The notes below the pieces were generated by a model. The model was not told the DNA's origin. It saw only the letters and a list, made by a program, of their open reading frames with translations, and made no database searches. A DNA stretch of 64,000 bases from Cyanobacteria bacterium UBA1221 (lineage in GTDB: Bacteria; Cyanobacteriota; Vampirovibrionia; Gastranaerophilales; Gastranaerophilaceae), in NCBI GenBank assembly GCA_002309425.1, contig DBXD01000066.1, positions 27,718-91,717 of the forward strand, in the 5' to 3' direction. Every line of letters starts with the position of its first letter. Position 1 is the stretch's first letter. Shown here piece by piece: positions 17,032 through 24,235 of this stretch. The translations under genes and the position numbers were made by a program.

Positions 17032-18345
17032 ATGTTTATTACCCCTGTATCCTGTGTAAACAATACTTACAATGCAACGCAAGTACAAAACAAATATGCA
17101 CAAAAGTTTTATGGCACGGCAAATGCCGCAGATACTGTTTCGTTTTCAGGCAAACCACAACAGGATCCGGAATTTCAAAAGAATCAACTGCGGGTTTTAT
17201 TAACTCAAGATTATCGGGCCAATAAGTTAGCTGTAAAAATGCCCGAAACAGAACTTGAAAAAGAAGTTTTGCTTGAAGTTCTTAAACACAGAAAGAATCT
17301 TGATAAATATGTGAGATGCCGAAATGAAAAAATGAAAATTTTGTGGGATTTTCATGATTACATAACCTATCCGGAAGACAAAAAGGACAGCCCTGAATTT
17401 AAAGAATTAGAGCACGATTTGTTTAAAAGGGGAAACCTCGTAAAAGTTCTTGACAACCTTAATGAAACGCTTGCGCAAGAAGAGAAGAAACACAGAGCCT
17501 CTCTTGACTATTTTAAAAATATAGAAGCAATGAACGATAACTATCAGCTGGTTAAGGTCAATGCCCTGGAAAAATTCTGGCGGCAAATCGAAAAGAATAA
17601 TATAAACTCAAATCCGGATCCTAAACAAAAATACAAGACAGAGCAGTTAATTGATATTGTTTCAGGGAAAATGCCTTTACCGGAAAATCCTGAAGTTGAA
17701 AAGCCAAAACCAACCGGAGCCTGGAAACCTAAAAAAGTAATTTTAGCTGAAGCAAGAGAAAAATACGAAAAATTTCTAAGAGAAGAAATTAATATTTACA
17801 GAGGTGCAAATCAGGGAGAAAAGGCTATACAAGGTCAGAGAAAACTGGTATATAACATTAATACAACTACCAGCGAAAAATATCCTCATATTGAAAGTGA
17901 TTTAAGCAGAGTGTTTAAGGAAGTCAGGGATAAATACATGCGTCAAAAAGCAATTCTTGGTCAGACCGAAATATTTGCGGTAGAAAAAATTTGGGAGGAT
18001 ATGGATCAGGGTATTACAGAAATGAAAAATGCACTGCAAGAAATTGCCGAATTGCAAAAACAATCAGAAGAAAATCCTGAAGATAAAAGTATATCAGACT
18101 CCTTAGAACTGACAAAACAACAATTAGCTGAAACTAAAAAACTTTGGATAGAATATTTGATATTCGGAAACCAATACGAACAAAAAAACAGAGATATGTT
18201 TGTTGAAATGGGAAAAGGGGACGCTTACGACTACCTGACAGGTATTTGTAAAGAAATCCTCAGATATAAAGAACTTGAAAAAATTTGTAATGAAAATAAC
18301 GGCGAACTCCCTGAAGAAGAATGGGCAAAATTACTGGCCGCATAA
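17032..18345 (+). CDS. Coiled-coil accessory protein with Phe-Ser-Gly-Lys leader
   Basis: A 437-residue, highly charged, mostly helical protein with no recognised domain. The leader carries two tags, FYG at residues 26-28 and VSFSGK at 36-41; the first 35 residues are N/T/Q/A-rich and not hydrophobic. The rest is K/E-rich with likely coiled coils (about 75-210 and 300-420), interrupted by a Pro-rich segment (about 215-240). Start has AAAGGAAA. A GCAA-N18-TTTA pair lies at 16967-16992. It opens a same-strand run of accessory genes up to 24030. Confidence 0.6.
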   Translation: MFITPVSCVNNTYNATQVQNKYAQKFYGTANAADTVSFSGKPQQDPEFQKNQLRVLLTQDYRANKLAVKMPETELEKEVLLEVLKHRKNLDKYVRCRNEKMKILWDFHDYITYPEDKKDSPEFKELEHDLFKRGNLVKVLDNLNETLAQEEKKHRASLDYFKNIEAMNDNYQLVKVNALEKFWRQIEKNNINSNPDPKQKYKTEQLIDIVSGKMPLPENPEVEKPKPTGAWKPKKVILAEAREKYEKFLREEINIYRGANQGEKAIQGQRKLVYNINTTTSEKYPHIESDLSRVFKEVRDKYMRQKAILGQTEIFAVEKIWEDMDQGITEMKNALQEIAELQKQSEENPEDKSISDSLELTKQQLAETKKLWIEYLIFGNQYEQKNRDMFVEMGKGDAYDYLTGICKEILRYKELEKICNENNGELPEEEWAKLLAA

Positions 18346-18357
18346 GCGTAAAATTAT

Positions 18358-19461
18358 ATGACATGCATTAACGGAAAATTTAATATTTTTCACCGGTGTA
18401 AGCATAAATTTATGAATTATACCTCAACCCAAATCGCCGTTTTTAAACATAAGATTACCGAAAGACGTTTGGGCGCACTCCCTTTCGACTTTTTTCAACA
18501 TATTGAAAAAAGCGAATATTCAAATGTTACAAGAGAAATAGACAAACTTTTTACTGATTATTCACGTGAGATTTTTAAAACTGTAAACAACAAAGATTTA
18601 AACGAGAAACTTGCACTAAATTTGCAAAGAGTTTTAAAAAGAAACGACATAACTGTAGAAAGTGCAGGCCTGGGTCATTTTAAATTATGTCAAAAACTTA
18701 CCATCGGGAAGTTTCAGTACGCACTTTTATCTTTCTTTGAAAATTTTGATAATAAAATAACCCCAACTCACGGGAAATACGTTGAACCGCAAACAATTCA
18801 TTATGTATATAAAAATTTTCACGGCAGAGTGGCAAGACCGTTTATGACAAGGATGTGCACAGACAGAACGGAATACGGATATATGCTGAATCAGTTTATT
18901 GACCCGTCAAATAAAGCCCGGGCAAAAGGGCCTCTTAATCCGCTAAAATTGCACTTTAGAGAAATACGGTGCAGAGATGCATACTATAACGGCAATACAA
19001 TTAACGGAGTACTATGTGACGTAGGCGGAATAGAAAGGAATGATTCGTACATAAAAGATAACGTTTTTAGAGAAAATTTAGGCCGATTTTTAGACAGAAT
19101 CAGGTCTGATTATCTGGAAATGCAGAGATTTTACAGAGAACCGCTTGCCAAATATTCCGTTAGTAAAGAGGAATACGAAGCAACAATCAATGCGGAGAGG
19201 TTTTTATCCGATTTGATGGATAAAGATATTGATATATACGCTGCAGACTTGCGGGAAGTTTTAAGTCCGCTGAGTGCAGATGAACAAAAAATAGCAATAA
19301 GAATGGTCAGAAGAATGCGTAATGCTCATAATTTCAAAAACGAATTGAAGGCTAAAGGCGAATACGAACAGTACCGGGAACTTCTGAACGATTTTACTTA
19401 TTACTGTCCTGAAACACTAATTAAAGAACTTGAACTTGTCAGCTCCAAAACTATCAGTTGA
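18358..19461 (+). CDS. Unknown protein with a possible protein-kinase-like fold
   Basis: A 367-residue protein; not recognised directly. Reading it for motifs gives kinase-like order: a Gly-containing loop ESAGLGHFKLCQK (101-113), YALLSF where YALKxF would hold the ATP Lys (121-126, Lys replaced by Leu), a hinge-like stretch GYMLNQFID (174-182), CRD at 205-207 where HRD is expected, and CDVGG at 220-224 like DFG. If real, loss of the Lys would make it a pseudokinase or an atypical kinase. The start is uncertain: ATG 18358 or 18412 (MNYTSTQ), neither with a good ribosome-binding site. It starts 12 bases after the preceding gene. Confidence 0.45.
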   Translation: MTCINGKFNIFHRCKHKFMNYTSTQIAVFKHKITERRLGALPFDFFQHIEKSEYSNVTREIDKLFTDYSREIFKTVNNKDLNEKLALNLQRVLKRNDITVESAGLGHFKLCQKLTIGKFQYALLSFFENFDNKITPTHGKYVEPQTIHYVYKNFHGRVARPFMTRMCTDRTEYGYMLNQFIDPSNKARAKGPLNPLKLHFREIRCRDAYYNGNTINGVLCDVGGIERNDSYIKDNVFRENLGRFLDRIRSDYLEMQRFYREPLAKYSVSKEEYEATINAERFLSDLMDKDIDIYAADLREVLSPLSADEQKIAIRMVRRMRNAHNFKNELKAKGEYEQYRELLNDFTYYCPETLIKELELVSSKTIS

Positions 19462-19565
19462 TAAAAATATGAGTTAAGCAATGTTAAGAAATTATTACAA
19501 AAGTAGCAAATTAAAAATTCACAGACATTAATATAATTGTATTCAGTATTTTTAAAGGAGAAATC

Positions 19566-20357
19566 ATGATAACACGCATTCCAGGACTTGTAACTCAAAC
19601 AAGTATAAACGCCCAAATAATGGCAGAGTTGGCAAAAATAGCCGAACAAACCGAAAACACGGAAGATGCCGTTAAAAAACTTACTCCGTTTGAACAAAAG
19701 TTATATAACTACTACCGCAAATACATGGCAGATCACGTAAATTATACTGATGACAAATATAATCCTGAAAATGAAAAAAGAGCAGGCCTTGCACTTGAAC
19801 AATATGCCGGAAATCTTTATGACCAAACTCCGGAAGGGAAAAAAGCAGCAAAACTTCAGCGTTCAAGATATTTTACTTATGAGCAAGTATCAACACTCGA
19901 TACCCAAAAAAGAATCGCCGTACTCGAAGCCGCTCAAAAGGTAACTGCACTATATCAAAAACAAGTTCTGGAAGCAAAAGCCGAACTGGAACCATTAGGA
20001 TTAAAAGAAGTATTAGCCGCAGCCCAAGACGTTATCGAATATGCAAAGAAAAGAGAGGCGGCCTACGCAGAAGCTGAAAAAATTGAAGCGGAAGCTAAAA
20101 AAATTGGAAATGAAACTCTGAAAAAATTTGCCCTAAAAGAAGCCCGCGGGAAGCGACTTTCTGCAGAAATGTATGAAAACGGACGTGCCTCTGCCGCTTT
20201 AAGAAAAATTAAAGCAACAAACACGTACAGAACTAACGTTCTGACCGCAGGCAAACAAAAAGAATATGAACTTGTACACGGAGAACCCTTCACCTCCGAA
20301 CAAATTCCCGAACAATTGGTGTCTTATGAAACTATCAAAGCTCAACTTTACGGCTAA
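19566..20357 (+). CDS. Coiled-coil accessory protein, function unknown
   Basis: A 263-residue helical protein rich in A, K and E. A strong AAAGGAG site fixes the start. The first 15 residues (MITRIPGLVTQTSIN) resemble the polar leaders of its neighbours but lack the Phe-x-Gly motif. The central part (about 125-215) is a long heptad-like helix. A GCAA-N18-TTAATATAAT pair lies at 19506-19537. Its last 32 bases overlap the next gene in another frame, so the two are probably translated together. No domain recognised. Confidence 0.55.
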   Translation: MITRIPGLVTQTSINAQIMAELAKIAEQTENTEDAVKKLTPFEQKLYNYYRKYMADHVNYTDDKYNPENEKRAGLALEQYAGNLYDQTPEGKKAAKLQRSRYFTYEQVSTLDTQKRIAVLEAAQKVTALYQKQVLEAKAELEPLGLKEVLAAAQDVIEYAKKREAAYAEAEKIEAEAKKIGNETLKKFALKEARGKRLSAEMYENGRASAALRKIKATNTYRTNVLTAGKQKEYELVHGEPFTSEQIPEQLVSYETIKAQLYG

Positions 20358-20916
20358 TATAATGTTTGTTGACAGGCAAACATTCGACAAGGTTAAACAG
20401 GGAACAGACATTCCCTCTTCTCCGTATGCTGAATATATTCAGCAGGTTGACTCTTTTCAAACGGAAGAAGTCCGAACCTGTACGGCGGGCTTTGTAAAAA
20501 ATTCCAAAACAAACCAAATAGCAGCCTTTCATATATACCCGAATTTTGATAACTATGTCAATATACGGGGAATAATCGAGCGTATTCTTGAGCTTGCTGA
20601 TAATCCTGACGAAGGAATACTTATAGGAAGCAAAGATTGTGGTACATCTCCATATTCCAGGGATATGTTTGGTATGGCAAAACAAATATTGTCTAAAAAG
20701 GTTAAGGGTTTAACAGTATTTGAAGAACACAAAGACCCGGCTTCTGAAACCAATATGTCCTATTCAGCAAATAACGACACCTTGTATATACAGGCGAAAT
20801 ATCGCGATAAACAAACCGGTCAGTTTAAGGATGTTTCAACAGAAAAAGAACTTAAAAATTTCTATAAGAAAATAAAAGTTGCTCCAAATGACGTTGTAAT
20901 TTTTCCGGAAACATAA
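20326..20916 (+). CDS. Putative CheD-like cysteine hydrolase/deamidase with NFTA leader
   Basis: A 196-residue protein. From the ATG at 20326 the leader is MKLSKLNFTAN, in the Phe-x-Gly/Ala group, which is why I prefer it to the ATG 60 bases earlier. TCTAGFVKNSKTNQIAAFH places Cys52 and His69 seventeen residues apart with Thr46 six before the Cys; as I recall, the CheD catalytic set Thr-Cys-His has the same spacing, and the strand-turn-strand followed by H-I-Y-P also resembles CheD (H-I-M-L-P). ILIGSKDCGTSP could be the later conserved loop. CheD deamidates chemoreceptor Gln. No chemotaxis genes are near, so another substrate is likely. Inference only. Confidence 0.5.
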   Translation: MKLSKLNFTANIMFVDRQTFDKVKQGTDIPSSPYAEYIQQVDSFQTEEVRTCTAGFVKNSKTNQIAAFHIYPNFDNYVNIRGIIERILELADNPDEGILIGSKDCGTSPYSRDMFGMAKQILSKKVKGLTVFEEHKDPASETNMSYSANNDTLYIQAKYRDKQTGQFKDVSTEKELKNFYKKIKVAPNDVVIFPET

Positions 20917-20947
20917 CATTAAATTTTGTAAATTTGTTCTGATTTTC

Positions 20948-20982
20948 GGGCAAAATTTATTTTTTACGCGCTTTACTACATC
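20948..20982 (+). promoter_or_regulatory. Shared upstream element, copy before the 21000 gene
   Basis: GGGCAAAA followed, 22 bases from its GCAA, by TTTACTACATC. The same two blocks at the same distance precede the gene at 46848. It ends about 18 bases before the ATG at 21000. Looks like a promoter of a non-standard class or a regulator site. Confidence 0.45.
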
Positions 20983-20999
20983 TGTGGAAGGTGTGAAAT

Positions 21000-22505
21000 A
21001 TGGTCTTTTCAGTAAACAATATTACAATCTGCAGAAACAATTTACGAAATCATTACTGCTCTCAGGTTAGTTTTGAAGGTAAAAAAAAAGGAGATAAAAA
21101 GCCATCCCCTGCTAATAATGCACATCCGGAGAAAGGACAAAAGGCTCCTGCCTGTATGACGACCGCCGAGCGGGTATATATTGAACAAACCCAAAAAGCA
21201 GCCCGCATTGATGCCATAATTGAAGAAGCAATGAAAAATGGAGAGACCTTAACAATTGACGATATCGCCCAAAAAACAGGGCTCAGTCATGCGGAAGTCG
21301 CCAGTGTCATATACAGAAGAACCTCTTTAATTAATAAAGACCATTTTGACCGGGTAAAAGACACTACCCACAGACCGCATCCTGCGACAGAGAAAGAAGT
21401 TGGACTTGTATATAACTTCACCCTCGCTGCCGGCAGTTATGGGGTTTCCACTCCGGAATATCCTATCTTGCCCGAAACAGATTACGTTCGGGAACTTGCA
21501 AACTTGCTAAAAAGACTGGCCCTTAGCGAGGAATCAGTTAAAGTGATTGCGGAAAACTTTCCAAAAGCACCGGCTTTTACCGACATGATACTTTCTTTAA
21601 AGAAAAATGGCGGACACAGGCGCTGCCAAACAGTAGCTCCAAAAACACTAAATGATTTATATAAGGCACACGAAATTAATCCTGATTTAACGGAAGAATT
21701 ACTTGCAAAACAAGATAAAAATGGGGATTATTGTCACTCTTTACTTCAGGTGCCAAAAATAGTTGTCTTGAACGAATATTCGCCAAAATTGCTTAAAATT
21801 GCAAAAGAAGCACCCGTTGCGGTTTATGATATGTACAAAATGGATGCATTAAGTGCAAAAAAAAGAAGTTTACCAACAGAAGAATTTGACGGTGAAAAAG
21901 ATGGCCTGAATTATTCCTCGGAGTTAATTAATGAAACGCCCCGTTACAGCCCGGATGAGTTAATCGGATTGTACAACTGGTCAAAAGAATTACCCGAACT
22001 TACAAACAGACTTATGACTGATACAATGATTGATGAAGTCTGGTACCCCCGTTTCAGCGGGCAACAAATTTGCTACATTTTGGAGCAATATCAAAATTAC
22101 CCTGATTTAGTTAATACACTAATTAATACTCCAAGCACTTCTCCGGGCATTAAATACAGATTTAAAGCCGGTCAAATCTGCACAATTCTTAAACAAAACG
22201 AAAAAACTCCGAAACTTATATCTTCAATGGTGAATGATAAGACTGACGAATATGTCAGAGGTCTTTATAACAATAAGATTTATCATATAGAGCCATCACC
22301 TTACAGAAAATCCCCAGATTACCGTTTTTCGGCATACAATATTTGTGAAATATTAAAATATTATGATAACTTTCCGAATTTATTAACAAGACTCGTAAAT
22401 GCAACCACAAAAACACCTGATGGAAAAACTGTATATAAATATGACGATTACCAAATATTAAACATCCTGGAAAATGTTCAGGCTAATCAGGTCAAAAAGG
22501 ATTAA
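21000..22505 (+). CDS. Repeat protein with Phe-Glu-Gly-Lys leader and an HTH-like segment
   Basis: A 501-residue protein. The leader ends in VSFEGKKK (residues 23-30). LTIDDIAQKTGLSHAEVASVIYR (about 82-104) reads as a helix-turn-helix. The C-terminal 200 residues hold about five copies of a motif of the form [RK][FY]s...I..IL......P.L...L(vn): RYSPDELIGLY, RFSGQQICYIL, RFKAGQICTIL, RFSAYNICEIL and KYDDYQILNIL, each followed by a P-x-L segment, as in NYPDLVNTLIN. This resembles no repeat family I know. GGAAGG precedes the ATG, and the shared upstream element is present. It precedes the phosphoesterase gene by 31 bases. Confidence 0.6.
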   Translation: MVFSVNNITICRNNLRNHYCSQVSFEGKKKGDKKPSPANNAHPEKGQKAPACMTTAERVYIEQTQKAARIDAIIEEAMKNGETLTIDDIAQKTGLSHAEVASVIYRRTSLINKDHFDRVKDTTHRPHPATEKEVGLVYNFTLAAGSYGVSTPEYPILPETDYVRELANLLKRLALSEESVKVIAENFPKAPAFTDMILSLKKNGGHRRCQTVAPKTLNDLYKAHEINPDLTEELLAKQDKNGDYCHSLLQVPKIVVLNEYSPKLLKIAKEAPVAVYDMYKMDALSAKKRSLPTEEFDGEKDGLNYSSELINETPRYSPDELIGLYNWSKELPELTNRLMTDTMIDEVWYPRFSGQQICYILEQYQNYPDLVNTLINTPSTSPGIKYRFKAGQICTILKQNEKTPKLISSMVNDKTDEYVRGLYNNKIYHIEPSPYRKSPDYRFSAYNICEILKYYDNFPNLLTRLVNATTKTPDGKTVYKYDDYQILNILENVQANQVKKD

Positions 22506-22536
22506 ATACATTAGGTATTTAACAGAGGGAAAACAC

Positions 22537-24030
22537 ATGCAAGTATCGGGAATTAACAATTATATTACACATAACCAAATACCATACAAAAAAGCATCAA
22601 ATAAATACTCAAATGTACAATTTCTGGGGAAAACAAATTTTTATGCCTTTACTGATGTCCACCAGAACGCGGAAAAGCATTGTAAAATGATTTGGGATAT
22701 TATGCAGCAGCCTGATAAAGATAAAACCGTCATCCTTGATAACGGTGACATTTTTAAAGGGTTATATCCAAAATACACAATGATGCGGACTTATGCAAAA
22801 GCAAAACAAACAGCCCCCAAACTTGAAATTGTTTATAATATCGGCAACAACGACCCGGGATTTATGGAAAACGACAGAGTGCTATTCAGGAAGTACCTGG
22901 AAATTCTGAATAAATCCGGAGTAAAAACGATAAGTGCAAATATTATAGATGAAAAGACCGGAAAAATCCCGGACGGAATATCACCGTACGCAATTGTGGA
23001 ACGTGACGGGGATAAACTGCTATACGTAGGCTTCGTCGTTAACAAAATCAGACAGTCTTTTGCCGGTATGGCTACCACTGACCCCGTAACAGCGCTTGAA
23101 AAGCTTGCGCCTGAATTAAAACATGTTATGGAAGAAAATAACTGCAAAGGAATGGTTATGATGGTGCATGATACGGAAGATTCTGCTTATAAGTTAAAGC
23201 AAAAAGCAAAAGAATTGGGATTTAATCCGGAATTTATAATCGGCGGCCACGTACACCATTCTTACCGAGATGACAAGGAAAAAGTGTTTTATCCGGAACC
23301 TTTTGCACTGTCAATGCTGTCTTTTTGCTTAAATATAGACAAAAACGGACACAATTTAGAAAATTTAACGGAAATATTTTCCGATGACTGCGAACTAGGA
23401 ATGTTTAGCAACGAAATTGAACGGGCAAAGGATAACGAAAAGTTTGACGAAAAAATTGCAAAATCCCTAACACAGTTTAATCACAGATATCAAGACGAAT
23501 ATAAGATGGAATACAGCCAATTGGGGACTCTGTATGCCAACGGAATAAAAGACCTTACGGGCAGCGATATCGGACTGGTTCCAAAGCCCTGGATATATGA
23601 TACCTTACCCAAAAAAGACGGCTACATAACAAAACTGGATATTTTGCTTTCATGCCCGCAGCCATTCAGAAATATTGCTCAAATGGAATTGACACCCGCC
23701 GAACTGAGAAAACTTTATCAGTACGACATTGACAAAAAATCAAGGTTATTTGAAGCTTCCGAAAATTTCAAATTAACACTTGATGAATCAAACAAGATAA
23801 AACAAATAGAAATCGACGGGAAACCGTTGTTCAATTCCGACGGCTATGCGATAGAACCGGATAAAACCATAAAAGTTGCAATAGACTACCATACGGCAGA
23901 CAGTTCAAATTTCGAATATAAAGAGATAAGAAAAAGTATGTACGACGGAATTGTATATGAATTAAAAAAAGCGGAAAAAGAATTGACGGAAAACCAACCA
24001 TATCCGACTGCAACATTAATCAGAATATAA
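22537..24030 (+). CDS. UshA-like 5'-nucleotidase/metallophosphatase without signal peptide
   Basis: A 497-residue protein. Metallophosphatase blocks in order: FTDVHQN (38-44), DNGDIF (68-73), GNNDPG (103-108, GNHE in most), MVHDTED (209-215) and GGHVHHS (236-242). The C-terminal half (about 320-497) matches the 5'-nucleotidase C domain in layout, with LELTPAELRKLY-like and IDGKPL-like elements. UshA-type enzymes are normally exported; here there is no signal peptide but a polar leader ending VQFLGK (27-32). The ATG at 22537 has GAGGG 8 bases upstream; an upstream in-frame ATG overlaps the previous gene and is unlikely. Likely substrate is a nucleotide or related phosphoester. Confidence 0.75.
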   Translation: MQVSGINNYITHNQIPYKKASNKYSNVQFLGKTNFYAFTDVHQNAEKHCKMIWDIMQQPDKDKTVILDNGDIFKGLYPKYTMMRTYAKAKQTAPKLEIVYNIGNNDPGFMENDRVLFRKYLEILNKSGVKTISANIIDEKTGKIPDGISPYAIVERDGDKLLYVGFVVNKIRQSFAGMATTDPVTALEKLAPELKHVMEENNCKGMVMMVHDTEDSAYKLKQKAKELGFNPEFIIGGHVHHSYRDDKEKVFYPEPFALSMLSFCLNIDKNGHNLENLTEIFSDDCELGMFSNEIERAKDNEKFDEKIAKSLTQFNHRYQDEYKMEYSQLGTLYANGIKDLTGSDIGLVPKPWIYDTLPKKDGYITKLDILLSCPQPFRNIAQMELTPAELRKLYQYDIDKKSRLFEASENFKLTLDESNKIKQIEIDGKPLFNSDGYAIEPDKTIKVAIDYHTADSSNFEYKEIRKSMYDGIVYELKKAEKELTENQPYPTATLIRI

Positions 24031-24060
24031 AGAAATTTTAAGTATATTTCTACCAAATAA

Positions 24061-24225
24061 GCAAATTATACAAAATATGACATTATAGTTAATGCAGCGG
24101 AGGATGCAATGCCTTTTTATGAGTCACAGGGATATAAAAAATGCAATGAAGACACCTCCAGCACAATGATGATATATTACGCACCAAACCTACTTAATAA
24201 CATTAAGAGAAGATTCCGCAAGTAA
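24061..24225 (+). pseudogene. Remnant of a GNAT acetyltransferase C-terminus
   Basis: Directly after a TAA the frame reads on as DIIVNAAEDAMPFYESQGYKK, the closing helix and strand of a GNAT (compare NAEDDTVNFYKKIGF in the gene at 1849-2439), then ends normally after about 55 codons. No N-terminal part is visible upstream. A 38-residue frame from the ATG at 24109 has GGAGG before it, so a small peptide could still be made, but those bases are also the old AED codons. A decayed gene is the simpler reading. Confidence 0.55.
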
Positions 24226-24235
24226 TAAATTATTT

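Noticed and set aside
22474..22536. Upstream in-frame start for the UshA-like gene
   Set aside because: It overlaps the previous gene, lacks a ribosome-binding site and adds residues that do not fit; the ATG at 22537 has GAGGG before it.
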